A stretch of 64,000 nt of DNA from the NCBI RefSeq assembly GCF_029852145.1, contig NC_079969.1, positions 22,312,459-22,376,458 of the forward strand. Reading direction: 5' to 3'. Shown here piece after piece: positions 49,303 through 59,974 of this stretch. The notes under the pieces are model-generated. The model saw only the letters and a program-made list of their open reading frames with translations, made no database searches and was not told the origin of the DNA. This stretch comes from Microplitis mediator (taxonomy: Eukaryota > Arthropoda > Insecta > Hymenoptera > Braconidae). The first letter of the stretch is position 1; each line of letters begins with the position of its first letter. A program made the position numbers and the translations under genes.

Positions 49303-52195
49303 TTCTCCTTAAGTGCTGCAGGGCCTTCACGTAATCTCCGGATTTTGCACATCCTCAAATCTACTAGTTTTAGATACAAATATATATAGATATATACATA
49401 TGAAATGAGAACGCTAGAATGATTATATAGTTTTAGAGAATTTAAGAGAAACGTGACGTCGCGTATCACAGGAATTGCCTTTTGGCAGTACCAAGGACAA
49501 TATAATTCCAGTTGTCTTCACACTCCGTCACTCCATCGCTCAGTACAGCTGCAATGTGAGCATGTAAACTCGACAGACGTCAACTCGATTCAAATACTCT
49601 AAATCCCTTGTTTATCATTCTTTTTTATTCTATTTCAGAGGATTCTCTCCAGAGCTTTTCAATAAAAAAAATCCTTCAAATGCACGTATCGTTATTTAAT
49701 AGAATAATTTGTTAAAAAAATAAGGATTTGAGGCATCGATTTTTGTCATACGAGTTACGGTGAATGAAAAACGTAACCTCAGGGAATATTTGTCAAATAA
49801 AATTGAATGAATTGAAGTAAAATACGTATAACATAAATATAAATAAATAAAAAAAATGTATGGACATTATTCGGTTCGTTAATTAGCGCATGACAATAAT
49901 GTAGACCGCAGGACATGGAAAATCGGAGGCATGTACGATAAATTTACCGATGTATAATATGAGATCACTCGATAGTGACTCGAGCACGATAGACCGTCGA
50001 CGCGAAAATAACTACGTTATGTCCACGGGTAATAGTGTGGACATATATGTAGACTATATAGATATAGTATATAGTGTAGAGTAGAGAGTAGAGAGTGAGG
50101 TACAGAGCATAGAGCATAGAAGCAGAATAGGAGCTGGCAAGAGGCAAAAGATAGTCTAGCGGATAGAGCTGATGAAAAGAGCCACGTCATTTCCACAAAT
50201 TTACTGGTCAACAAAAAAAAAATAAAAGGCCTGCCTGTAAAAACCCACAAACGATACATTCATTAAATAAAAAATATCCGCCTCATATGTTGCCGTATTT
50301 ATTACTTTTTAAAAAATTTCCTCGTCATCTACCACTCGGGGAAATTAATCATGTCTGCTTGTACTCATAATCGATAGATAAATAAAAGTAAAAGTTTATG
50401 GAGTGGTAATGCATGTTATTAATATTCAAATATTTCCTTTAATCTCCATAGACATCGTCATAGACATAGACATAGATATCTATAGACATAATAGTAAACC
50501 GGAAATAGCTAGCGCGCAAACGAACGGAAAGCCTCGTCAATTCCGGATTTAACTGGCGATTAAATTTTATCCAGGGTCCGAAACCGTACATATGTATAGT
50601 ATAGATATGTATGTGTGTGTAGTATATATGTGGAGAAATATATAGCATGTGGATACGAGAAAGACAGAAATATATACACATATATATCCTCTCGCGGGCG
50701 TTCCCGTGAGCATATTACCGGCGTCATGTTTTATGTATATCGCAACGCACGTATCGACTACGGAGGAACTAAACTACCAACGAAAGAAGGATATGTATAT
50801 GTATATATAAATTTATGTGTGTATGTGTACATATAAGTGTGTAGTATATGAACAGACGGAGGTTACATTTATGCGCGCCATCGCCTTTTGCCCGACAGAA
50901 ATTTACCGTTCGTGACTGACGTAGTGATTGAGGCGGACAAGACGCGATACAACTCATCTCCAGGCTTTAATATCTTTTTTTAATTCCATTATCGTGGTTT
51001 CTGTCTCGGTCCCACTGGGACAGACAGGGCCAGAAGACTGTCCAGTCCCTTCAGCACCGTCAGTCCTCATTCGTGTTTCAGATACCGATCGGAAATCGAA
51101 ACTGGACAGCGATCCCACCAAATGAGGTGGCAACGACGACATCAACTTGACAAAGAACCATCTCAGGTACTGAGTTATATTAAATAAATAAAAAAAATCC
51201 GAGACCTTATCGCTGGAGATTGTAAACAAGTAAAAGGATCAATAATTTTTATTATTGTACAGCTGATGCGGTGTTTGTCAAGGATTGAATTATCAAGATG
51301 GCGTCGTCGCAGTGCGATCGAGAGCTGAGAGCACACTCGGATTTAGTTTAGATACCAATCAGACTGATATCGTGATAACTTCCGGCATGTGTTAATGTTA
51401 TCTCGAGTTCTTTGTATTTTAATTATTAAACACGCGGATTTTGTATCTTGACTGGGAAAAAAAATAATAATGATGATAAAAATAAAATTTTATTGTTGGT
51501 GAATAAGAGATAAAAAATAAAAAACTCAGATAATTTCTGTTGTGCAGAGAAGAACAATGTTCCTAGCTCGAGACAATAAAGGTATCGTTTTATTTCGCTT
51601 GTTTCGCGTCCGACAGCCTGCCGAGAGTGGACAGCAACCACTCGCGGAGTCTGCCCCGATAATAACAAACCGCGGGGAAGAGAAACCTCAAGATCTATCT
51701 CCTCTTTGATACTGAGGAAGACGATTGGATGCCAGATGCTGGCACAATCCAGAGAAGACTTGATTATTACGAACCGAGTTTTTGCATCCAGACACATCAT
51801 TGTACATCACGATAACTTTTATCCGATGATTAAGTACGAGTGGATGAGCACGCGATAATGCGCCTATCATATTCATATTCATAATGATAATAATGACGAT
51901 AGTGTAGAGGAAAAAGTAACCAGCCGATGAATAAAAAATATATGCAAATATTATCATCATTATGTTTATTAAAAAAACATTTTTTTTTCCGCTTTACACA
52001 ACACATGAATAACTTAATTTACGTCAATCAATCAATAGCCTTACCGGAGAATTGAAAGCCGTAATTCCCAGATTATTACAGAATTATAAATTCCGGATTA
52101 TTAATTTAAATTTACATATATTGAAAAACTACATATTTATGTATATAAAAAAACGTAAGAAAAGTGAGAAAAAAATTTTTATTTTTTAGGACTAC
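48760..52195. other. noncoding stretch with GC-richer islands and AT microsatellites
   Basis: (AT)n tracts lie at 49269-49300. Islands lie at 50480-50560, 51000-51130 and 51600-51690. Plus- and minus-strand frames overlap in each island. No gene recognised. Confidence 0.45.
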
Positions 52196-52206
52196 ACTTA
52201 GTGTGT

Positions 52207-52540
52207 CCGTATGAAAATAACATATATGGTCAAAATATATGATAAATATCAGAAAATATATGTGGCCAATTAAACTATATTTTTTGATATATTTTTTTTT
52301 TAATTAAAAAATATAATATTCATCATATACAAGTCCGTATATGTTTAGCATATATAAAATATATATGTCAATTATATACAAAAAATATATTTTTATCATA
52401 TATGAAAATATATATTCTTGTCATATACAAAAACTATATTTTTATCATATATAAAAACATATATTTATTTGTGTATGAAAAAAAAAAGTTTCTTGTTCGT
52501 ATGACCAACTCCAATTAAATTAGATCTAAATTTTAATATA
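52207..52540 (+). mobile_element. truncated copy of the CCYGTATGAAAA-ended element
   Basis: It starts CCGTATGAAAATAACATATA and runs to GATCTAAATTTTAATATA, about the left 40% of the family. It is then replaced at 52541 by the left end of a complete copy in the same orientation. Confidence 0.75.
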
Positions 52541-53363
52541 CCCCGTATGGAAATGACATATATAGTCAAAATATATGTAAAAATATATGATAAATATCAG
52601 AAAATATATGTGGCCAATTTAACTATATTTTCTGATACATTTTTTTTTATATTAAAAAATATAATATTCATCATATACGAGTCCGTATATGTTTAGCATA
52701 TATAAAATATATATGTCAATCATATACAAAAAATATATTTTTATCATATATGAAAATATATATTTTTGTCATATACGAAAACTATATTTTTATCATACAT
52801 AAAAATATATATTTCTATCATATACGAAAAATATATTCTGATCATATATAAAAACATATATTTATATTGTGTATGGAAAAAAAAAGTTTCTTATTCTTAT
52901 GACCAACTCCAATTAAATTAGATATAAATTTTAATATACTGTTTAAACTGCAGTTAAAATTTCGAAAATTAGTTAATTTGATGCGAATATATATACCCAT
53001 ATACATATGCATACACCGAATAAAGTATATGCTTAAATATAACAACGAAAATATATGGTGCCATATATAATATAAATTATATGCTACCATATATTTCATT
53101 TCATATAAAAATTTTATATTTTTTGAATATAAAAGGAAATATATCAATACAATATATTATAAGGTAAATGTAAATGTATATGTAGCTTAATATAAAATAA
53201 ATATAAGTTACATATATGGAATACATATATTTACTACTGTATATAATTTTATATTAAATCGGCCAAAATCTCTATATGATTTCTTGTTATATATCATATA
53301 TTTTTTGGTCGCAAACATATATGATTTTATATATTTTAACCACATATTGTTTTTTTATACGGG
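52541..53363 (+). mobile_element. CCYGTATGAAAA-ended AT-rich element, copy 3 (complete)
   Basis: It starts CCCCGTATGGAAATGACATA and ends ATATTGTTTTTTTATACGGG. It is co-linear with the copy at 26853-27621, with extra minisatellite units. The minus-strand 101-codon frame nearly matches that of copy 1, but its Ile/Tyr/Phe bias and repeat origin argue against a gene. Confidence 0.82.
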
Positions 53364-53369
53364 TGATTA

Positions 53370-55190
53370 TATCCGAAGGAAATAGAAAAAAAATAAACGG
53401 TTCTGAAAAGAGTGACGCACACATGGCATTAAAAAAAAATGTGTGAGTAGACATGCGTACCGATTAAGAGACTCCAGTAAAACATCTACAAACAAATACA
53501 TCTATACATATCTACATGTGTGTGTATATAAATATATGTGTACTAATACTACTACAAGTATAGAGATAATATGTTATATGTGTATAAATGTATACAAAGT
53601 GTAAGGTTTTACATTAGATAGAGCTCTAGTGAGTACTGATGTTGACAGTCGTACTGTCGTGGTTGTTCGGGCGTTAATTAATTTCCTTCGTGACTTGTGT
53701 GACACTCTTGGAATTTAAGAATGGAGTTCACACACTAGTTTATTTACTGATGAATGAATTTATATACATATACATTATTTACTTTATTAATTCAGACCGA
53801 TGAATTATAACTAATTGATAAGACTTCGATCAATACCTCACGTTATTGTTCGCGCGTTATTTACTCAGGTTATTTATTAAATATTTTAATGACTTTTTAT
53901 CGAGTTAAATAAGTTTAGCTGTATAGTTACAAGCGTAGAGTAAATAAATTATTGGAAAAATTCAGCAGCGCGTGACGAATGACCGACCGGAACGACAAAA
54001 TCGCTGTTTGCCTCAAATGATCCGGCTCGAAATGCCGCAAATGTTTGCTGCGTCAGCAAAGTTAGGGTTATTATCTCTCCCCCTTACGTCGCATCCATCC
54101 TTCATACATACACACACACACACACACATGACATACATCTCATATATATCAACTCTTAATATGTGAACATCCAATCCTACTTTTTTTTTGCTTTTTACTC
54201 CTCGAGAATTTGAAATTAAAACTTAAAAAAAAAAAAACCCGCGAATTTTCAAAAATATAATTTGCATAAACATTTATCAGAACTCGTTGTCGTTGTCATC
54301 AACAAAATGGTGAACTGTAACGAGGGAACAATAAAAAATAAAACCACAAATTACTCGTCGGCTTGTTTTACTTTTTTACAATCCAAGAGTTGCTGTACAT
54401 ATGTAAGAATTATTTATTTACTCGGAATAAAAAAAAATAGTCTGTACGAAGTTAAACACGTTATTATATACGAGCATAGTATAGTATGTTATGATATATA
54501 TGAGTTTAAATTGGCTAACGTAAATAATTATGTTAATAACTAAAATGAAATAATCGATTGTGAATTAATGATACGGGCTCATAAACCCAACGAGCTATAA
54601 GAAAATTTATATACACATGAATAAGCTAGTATTATACTACTTTGTTTAATGTCTTGTGTGTTGTGTGTCACACATATATGTCATATCTACATGCATGTGT
54701 GTGTATGTGTGTAGAAGACTGCGTGTTTCACATTATTTACAGAGGCTTATAGACAGAGTTATGCGTTACAGTTGGTGAGGGGACGCAATATATGCTCATA
54801 TACACATACGTTATATATATGTATATATAAAAGCAACTTTTCTTGACAAATATTTCCAGCAATGTGTGAAGAATGTCCAGCCAGTGCCAGAAAACCAATG
54901 TTATTTCTCGCATCAATGCTCACATATTTTATTATCATTTATTTTTATACTCCGGAATAATAAATAAAATAAATATATATATATATTAACCGAGTTAAAT
55001 GTATATACATACTCGGCTGTAAATTAAAACGCTGATTAAATTATCTGAGAGAGTATTAAAAAATAAATATAAATATAAGTAAACATATAAATTATTCGAT
55101 GTAATGTATGAAGATTTTTTGAGAACAGATAAATTTTTTGAGTACAGAATTGTCGAGCAAATTTTTAAACGTGCATAGAAAATTTTTTTT
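53370..55190. other. noncoding AT-rich stretch
   Basis: (CA)n lies at 54109-54128. Short frames only. Confidence 0.5.
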
Positions 55191-55249
55191 ATTTACATGG
55201 GGTCTGATAAAAAATCTTTGACTCCATTTTTAAATTTTGATTTTCAGAC

Positions 55250-56281
55250 CCGCGCGAAAATACCATACATGATAAATATATATGGAAGAATATATAATCA
55301 ATATGGGACCATATAAGTGGCCGAAAACGATATATATTTTCTTATATATAATATAGTAAGTTTTAATATAATTAATTATATACGTGTTTATAAGTTAATA
55401 CATGTATTATATATATTTATAATCGTATATGTAAACTTATAAGTTAGCACATATATGTATTACATATATTGATAATTATATATGTAAATTTGTAAGCTAG
55501 CACACATATTTATATATATTTTGAATACAATGTTTGAATCTTATAACAAAGAGAGGAAAACAGAAAAGAATTGATTTTATTTATTCTTATATATATGGGA
55601 GACTTATATATGGTTCTATATATCGAAAAATATACAAAAATTTATAAAGTTAAATACATGGTACATATATCGTGTCATATAATGATGAATTATATATGTA
55701 TTCTTATTTGTTTCCATATATAAATAACATTTATTTTCGAATATATTAAAATTATAAGTTTTTAAATATATAAATAATATATTGAAGTTACACGGAGAAA
55801 AATGTTGGTTCAAAACCTACTAATTTTTATTATGCTGTCGACGAAACTTGAAACAGTAAGGGAAGCATCCACAAAATTATTATGCTCATACGAAAAATTA
55901 TTATGCTGTATCATAATACTTACTACGCGCGAGACACTTATCGATAAGATTTAATAAAAATTACTTCCATACATTATATCAATTGTGATGTGGCATAATA
56001 ATTTTTCATAAGAGCATAATAATTTTTTGGATGCTTCCCTTACTGTTTCAAGTTTCGTCGACAGCATAATAAAAATTAGTAGGTTTTGAACCAACATTTT
56101 TCTCCGTGTATATAGAAATATATGAAATCATATAAGAGAAAACATATATATAAATATAATGAAATCGGTCAAAATCTATATATAGTTCTACATAAGATTT
56201 CATGTATTGTCATATATATATTAATATCTGTAACATATATTTTTTAATATATGTTTACCATATATGATATTTTCATGCAGG
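55250..56281. mobile_element. CCYGCATGAAAATA-ended AT-rich element, copy B
   Basis: The left end is CCCGCGCGAAAATACCATAC and the right end is ATATGATATTTTCATGCAGG. It is near-identical to copy A over about 700 bp and lacks copy A's 904-bp insert. It carries its own 318-bp insert at 55791-56108. It lies between two copies of a ~47-bp direct repeat (see the repeat entry at 55204-56335). Confidence 0.88.
55791..56108. mobile_element. 318-bp MITE with 115-bp terminal inverted repeats
   Basis: The arms 55791-55905 and 55994-56108 are reverse complements with about four mismatches. Ends: CACGGAGAAAAATGTTGGTT and its inverse. TA lies on both sides (55789-55790, 56109-56110), and copy A at 42.5 kb shows the empty site. 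It has no open frame. The TA duplication suggests mobilisation by a Tc1/mariner-type transposase (inference). The low arm divergence marks it as young. Confidence 0.93.
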
Positions 56282-56339
56282 TGGAGTCCATAAGAAAAAA
56301 TTTTTGACTCCATTTTTAAATTTTGATTTTCAGAGGAAA

Positions 56340-57355
56340 AAACCGCGAAAACAATTTTTTTTAAATTTGAAAAAATATCTTTTGAAATATAGATGTGAAT
56401 AATCTGATTGGTTCTTAGCGGGAACACATTTATAAACCTCTTTCGCTATTTTCTAGTGTCAAAGGTACGTCATTAGCGATTAAGCTCATGAAGCAGCTCA
56501 ACCATCGACACAGCAAATGATGACAAATCGATGCGGATTACTCGAGAATAAAATGAAAAAAAATAATGCAACCTGACGATAACCGAAAATAGATTTTTTA
56601 ACAGCATTATGTAAATACATATATTTCTTTATGTTTTAAAAAAATATATGGGCTGTGTATAATTAGGGTTTTACGATTTCGTGTCAGAAATCGGTTTCAG
56701 CAATTTAACGTGAGTTTATATGCAACTAAGAGCCGAGTTAGTCATATCCAATTAGCGCGTGCGCTATGCGATTACCAGAAGTCTTACTGGGCATAACACT
56801 TTGTTGTTTTTATTTAAAATTAAAATAAAAGGGATAAAGAGCTGAAGTTTCCCATTATATCCAAGTAAACGAGTATGTATGAAAAGAGGTAAAGATTTTT
56901 AAAAATGAATACTCATGCAAAAGCCAAACGGTAAATCAGAGGGAAAGTAACCGACTGCCGGCTCCCTACTGAGCGATGCATCATTTTATTATGTCAAGTA
57001 TACTATATATATATTATACAGTGTATTTTAGTTGTATATATTCATCATCTCGCTACATGTGTATTTATGTATATATATATATATATATATACAACCATTT
57101 ATATGAAAGACGCATAGGATGATGCGAATAACCGCAAAATCGTAATTACAAACGTTATTCCGTCTCTCGGTATACGTGATCAGAAAATAAACACACATGC
57201 ACATTCCCTCGTTGTAACAAGAATCAAATAACAAATAGCCAATTATTGATTTATGCCATCATTCAATGCTCGTTAAATAAATGTTCCATCTAAAATACAT
57301 GAATATTTATCCGTCTTTCCACCATCCTCACTACCCATACAAAAAAAAAAGAATC
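56340..57355. other. noncoding AT-rich stretch
   Basis: (AT)n lies at 57069-57091. No gene seen. Confidence 0.5.
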
Positions 57356-57358
57356 GGC

Positions 57359-57570
57359 CCATTACTGGGTCGTGAATGGCTGCCAACTTTCAAGCATCGG
57401 CCGAAGATCGGCTAAATATTGGATGATAACGGTGTGCCAAGCATTGGCCAATCGTGGCAATCAATCATCGGCCAAAGCTTGGTATCAAACCGTTGGCCAA
57501 CGAACGGCGGTTAATTGTGCTAAAAGACGGCTGCCAATGATTTACCAGGCATCGGCCGATCTATGGGAAA
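57359..57570. repeat. cluster of TTGGCC/CGGCCAA half-sites
   Basis: Within about 200 bp the words TCGGCC, TTGGCCAA, CGGCCAA, TGCCAA and GGCTGCCAA occur about a dozen times in both orientations (for example at 57397, 57443-57452, 57468-57476, 57493-57501, 57528-57537 and 57551). GC content is far above the surroundings. The 87-codon frame across it follows from the repeat. It is a degenerate short tandem or a binding-site cluster. Confidence 0.6.
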
Positions 57571-57639
57571 ATTTCGTAGTTCGGCGACTTTGTATGAGTA
57601 TCATTACTATCGCCAGATATCAAACAACAGCTTGAGAAA

Positions 57640-58210
57640 AATAACATCTCGGTTTATATTTTTTGCTCAATATTCACTTTGTACATCGCACATACTGGGA
57701 CGTACGCTGGTGTAAGAGTCAGAATTCAAAGAGAACGAGGACGCTGTTGAGGTTCCCTACCGCGTTAAGCCTCCAAGTGAAAAGCCCTTTAAAAATTCTA
57801 TGCACCTCCTGTAGCGTACTTGCTCTTGTACATGCACACACCCACACATGCACATGTACACACACATACGTCCATATGTATGTACACGAATGTGTATTTT
57901 GCGCACGCGCAGCAAAATATATATCGTTTTAAGAGACAAAGCTTTATTATATACTCCAACATTGTGTCTTCTGTACATAATATGTATATTACATACTCGA
58001 TTGTCAGAGTATGCGTTAATATACAACTCTTACACTCTTTATTTAAAGGATGTACGTGTGAACAGAAATAATATAGCCACCGCAAACACGATAAGTAGTC
58101 TCTAGACTCAAGTGACAGCTCTTGCGCTCGTTAAATTTTTTTTTTTTTCATAGTAATAATAAATAATTACTCGAAAAAAAAACAATAGATTGGCTTTGAG
58201 AACTGATGAT
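57640..58210. other. noncoding stretch downstream of the candidate distal exon
   Basis: A CACA/CACATG-rich tract lies at 57830-57890 and is open in several frames on both strands because of its composition. No gene seen. It would lie in the putative long intron. Confidence 0.5.
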
Positions 58211-58372
58211 AAATTAAACACGCAATTTTTTAGCCACATGGGTCGCGACGGCGTAAATTATCCGACTCCTTGGTGCAGGATAAGAGCGTGTGTGGTGATA
58301 ATGATAATAATAATGATGTATGGTAATGATAATAATAATAATGAGGTTTAACTGGGTTGAACCAGCACTTAC

Positions 58373-58435
58373 CATTGTGTCGATCGTGTCGAAGGAACAC
58401 TCGAGCGAGCACCGGCTGCAGTGCACCTGCTCCAT
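58373..58435 (-). CDS. candidate distal first coding exon (Cys-rich 21-residue start)
   Basis: The minus-strand ATG at 58435 opens MEQVHCSRCSLECSFDTIDT then M, and the frame meets a perfect donor, ATG|GTAAGT (first intron base 58372), in phase 0. The peptide has a C-x2-C-x3-C spacing and a GC-rich, codon-like composition. Immediately past the donor the sequence collapses into AAT/ATC simple repeats, as expected of an intron. Upstream, an in-frame TAG and a long asymmetric leader fit a 5' exon. A second ATG eight bases upstream (58443) is in another frame (MEKWSRCTAAG...) and would overlap it. The nearest coding exon downstream on this strand is sbb, in matching phase, so I infer an alternative sbb start. 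It could instead belong to an unrelated gene whose other exons I do not recognise. Confidence 0.5.
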
Positions 58436-58930
58436 TTCTCCATCGCGACTCGGATCGTATTTGCTCGCTACTCGGTTATTATTATTTTCTTCTATTATCG
58501 ACTGCTAAGACTTTACTTAAATTCCGTGTAATCCAGAGCTCGGGTTGTATTGGTCGGCCGGTTGGTTGGTTGTTTCACTTAATTATAAATCCGTACACTT
58601 GTTTTATTCTGTAAATTAAAAACGTCGGTGAATTATTTTAAATCCACAGCACACACTTTGTCTTACACTCATATCACTACTGCTGATAACTAAACGAGTG
58701 TACAGTCATTAGCTTTAATTAATATCTTAAACTATTATTATTATCTATATTATTTTAACTTTAAACACGGTTTCGATTTACGCACACACCCTTTTTTCAC
58801 AAACAGCGGACGCGTCCGCTGCCTTCACTCGTATCTCTCTCTTAATAATTCTCTCTCTTTCCCTCTTTCTGTTCGCGCACACTTATTCGTCACACCCGGC
58901 GCACAGAGAAGTTTGCACACAAGCGCGGTA
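58436..58930 (-). other. candidate distal 5' leader and promoter region
   Basis: Read on the minus strand, this is an A/G/T-rich leader full of GTGT, AAGTG and AATTCACCG words. It begins near a GC-richer core with a perfect 18-bp palindrome (58804-58821), a GAGAGA tract and GTGTGCGCGAACAG. It ends at the ATG and donor of the candidate first exon. No clear TATA box is seen; a GA-rich, TATA-less promoter would suit a developmental regulator. The start site is probably about 58800-58920 (inference). Confidence 0.4.
58804..58821. promoter_or_regulatory. perfect 18-bp GC-rich palindrome in the putative promoter
   Basis: CAGCGGACGCGTCCGCTG is identical to its reverse complement. It sits in the putative core promoter or first leader bases of the distal sbb start, flanked by a GA-rich tract. 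A dimeric factor site is the obvious reading; I do not recognise the motif. Confidence 0.45.
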
Positions 58931-58939
58931 GCTCAAGAA

Positions 58940-59350
58940 AAACATTCGTTTCATACTCATATCCCAACAAATATCAGTTTTTTTACGTTACAACTGAGTT
59001 GACTTCTTTTTTTTTTATACTTCGCGGTTCACTTTTTGCAAAAAATTTTTTCATTCCAACCAATTAGGTCTCAGTGTAATATATATATATATTTTTGCGA
59101 CATGACTTGTGATTTGTTGATCACAGAATCGATTTATCATTTTTTTATTTCAGAATAATTTTATTGATTCATATTAATACACATGCATGCATGTGATGAC
59201 ATAAGTATGAATGTTCTTTTACAATTTCTGGACCGTGGGATTTTACTTGGATTAAATAAATGTAATTTTCTACAGATTTATTAATTGCAACAATTTGTTT
59301 AAAATTTATTTACAGAAAAAGATTGTAAAAAGCCAAATTTGAAATGATAC
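58940..59350. other. upstream flank of the candidate promoter
   Basis: AT-rich, with T-runs at 59005-59020 and an (AT)n tract at 59080-59091. Nothing gene-like. Confidence 0.5.
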
Positions 59351-59353
59351 TGA

Positions 59354-59555
59354 ATGATACGGAAGTTAGCGGACGTCTAATAATTTTTTGATTTTTTTTA
59401 AACAATAAATTACGAAAAAAAAATATTTGAAAAAATTGCACTTGTAGATTTTAAAATTTTCTACATGTGCATATTTTTAGTTTTTGTTTTTTTGCAATTG
59501 ATTTGTTGAAAAAAAATTTTGAAAATTATTAATTGTCTGCTAACTTCAGGATCAT
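59354..59555. mobile_element. TTAGC-ended MITE, copy 7 (first of a tandem trio)
   Basis: The left end is ATGATACGGAAGTTAGCGGA and the right end is GTCTGCTAACTTCAGGATCA. Its right end abuts the left end of copy 8. Confidence 0.85.
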
Positions 59556-59758
59556 GATACTGAAGTCAGCCGACGTCAAATAATTTTTAGATTTTTTAAA
59601 AGACAATAAATAATAGAAAAAAAAAATATTTTGAAAAATTGCACCTATAGTATTTTAAATTTTCTACATGTGCATATTTTTACTTTTTTTTTTTTCTCAC
59701 AAATTTGTTGTAAAAAAAAATCCTAAAATTTTTAATTGTCTGTAGACTTCAGGATCAT
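59556..59758. mobile_element. TTAGC-ended MITE, copy 8 (second of the trio)
   Basis: The left end is GATACTGAAGTCAGCCGACG and the right end is GTCTGTAGACTTCAGGATCA. It has the same orientation and interior as copy 7. Confidence 0.82.
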
Positions 59759-59762
59759 AATT

Positions 59763-59969
59763 TGAATGAGTTTGAATTAAGCAGAAGTTTAACAATTTTT
59801 GAATTTTTTTAGAAACGATAAATCATAAAAAAAAAATATTTAAAAAAATTTCACCTATAGCTTTTTTAATTTTCTACATGTGCATATTTTTAGTTTTTTT
59901 TTCTCGTCAATAATTTGGTGAAAAAAAAAATCCGAAAATTGCTGATGGTCTTCTAACTTCAAAATCATT
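59763..59969. mobile_element. TTAGC-ended MITE, copy 9 (third, most diverged)
   Basis: The left end is diverged (GAATTAAGCAGAAGTTTAAC) and the right end is GGTCTTCTAACTTCAAAATC. The interior keeps TTTCACCTATAGC and CTACATGTGCATATTTTTAG. Confidence 0.65.
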
Positions 59970-59974
59970 AACTT

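Larger units (their letters stand above)
55204..56335. repeat. direct repeats (about 47 bp) flanking copy B
   Basis: TTTGACTCCATTTTTAAATT followed by TTGATTTTCAGA occurs before the element (about 55205-55251) and after it (about 56288-56335). The preceding words GTCTGATAAAAAATC and GTCCATAAGAAAAAATT also agree. Either the element inserted at the joint of a tandem duplication or the duplication came with insertion. Confidence 0.8.
12874..58372 (-). other. putative first intron of sbb, about 45.5 kb
   Basis: The span runs between the donor at 58372 and the phase-matched acceptor at 12874. No convincing exon lies between them on either strand. The contents are simple repeats, MITE-like elements and scattered GC-richer islands, listed separately. 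Very long first introns are usual in sbb orthologues (family knowledge). If the distal exon belongs to another gene, this is intergenic DNA. Confidence 0.4.

Noticed and set aside
57372..57635. 87-codon frame over the GGCCAA cluster
   Set aside because: It is explained by the short repeated words; there is no start context or splice support.
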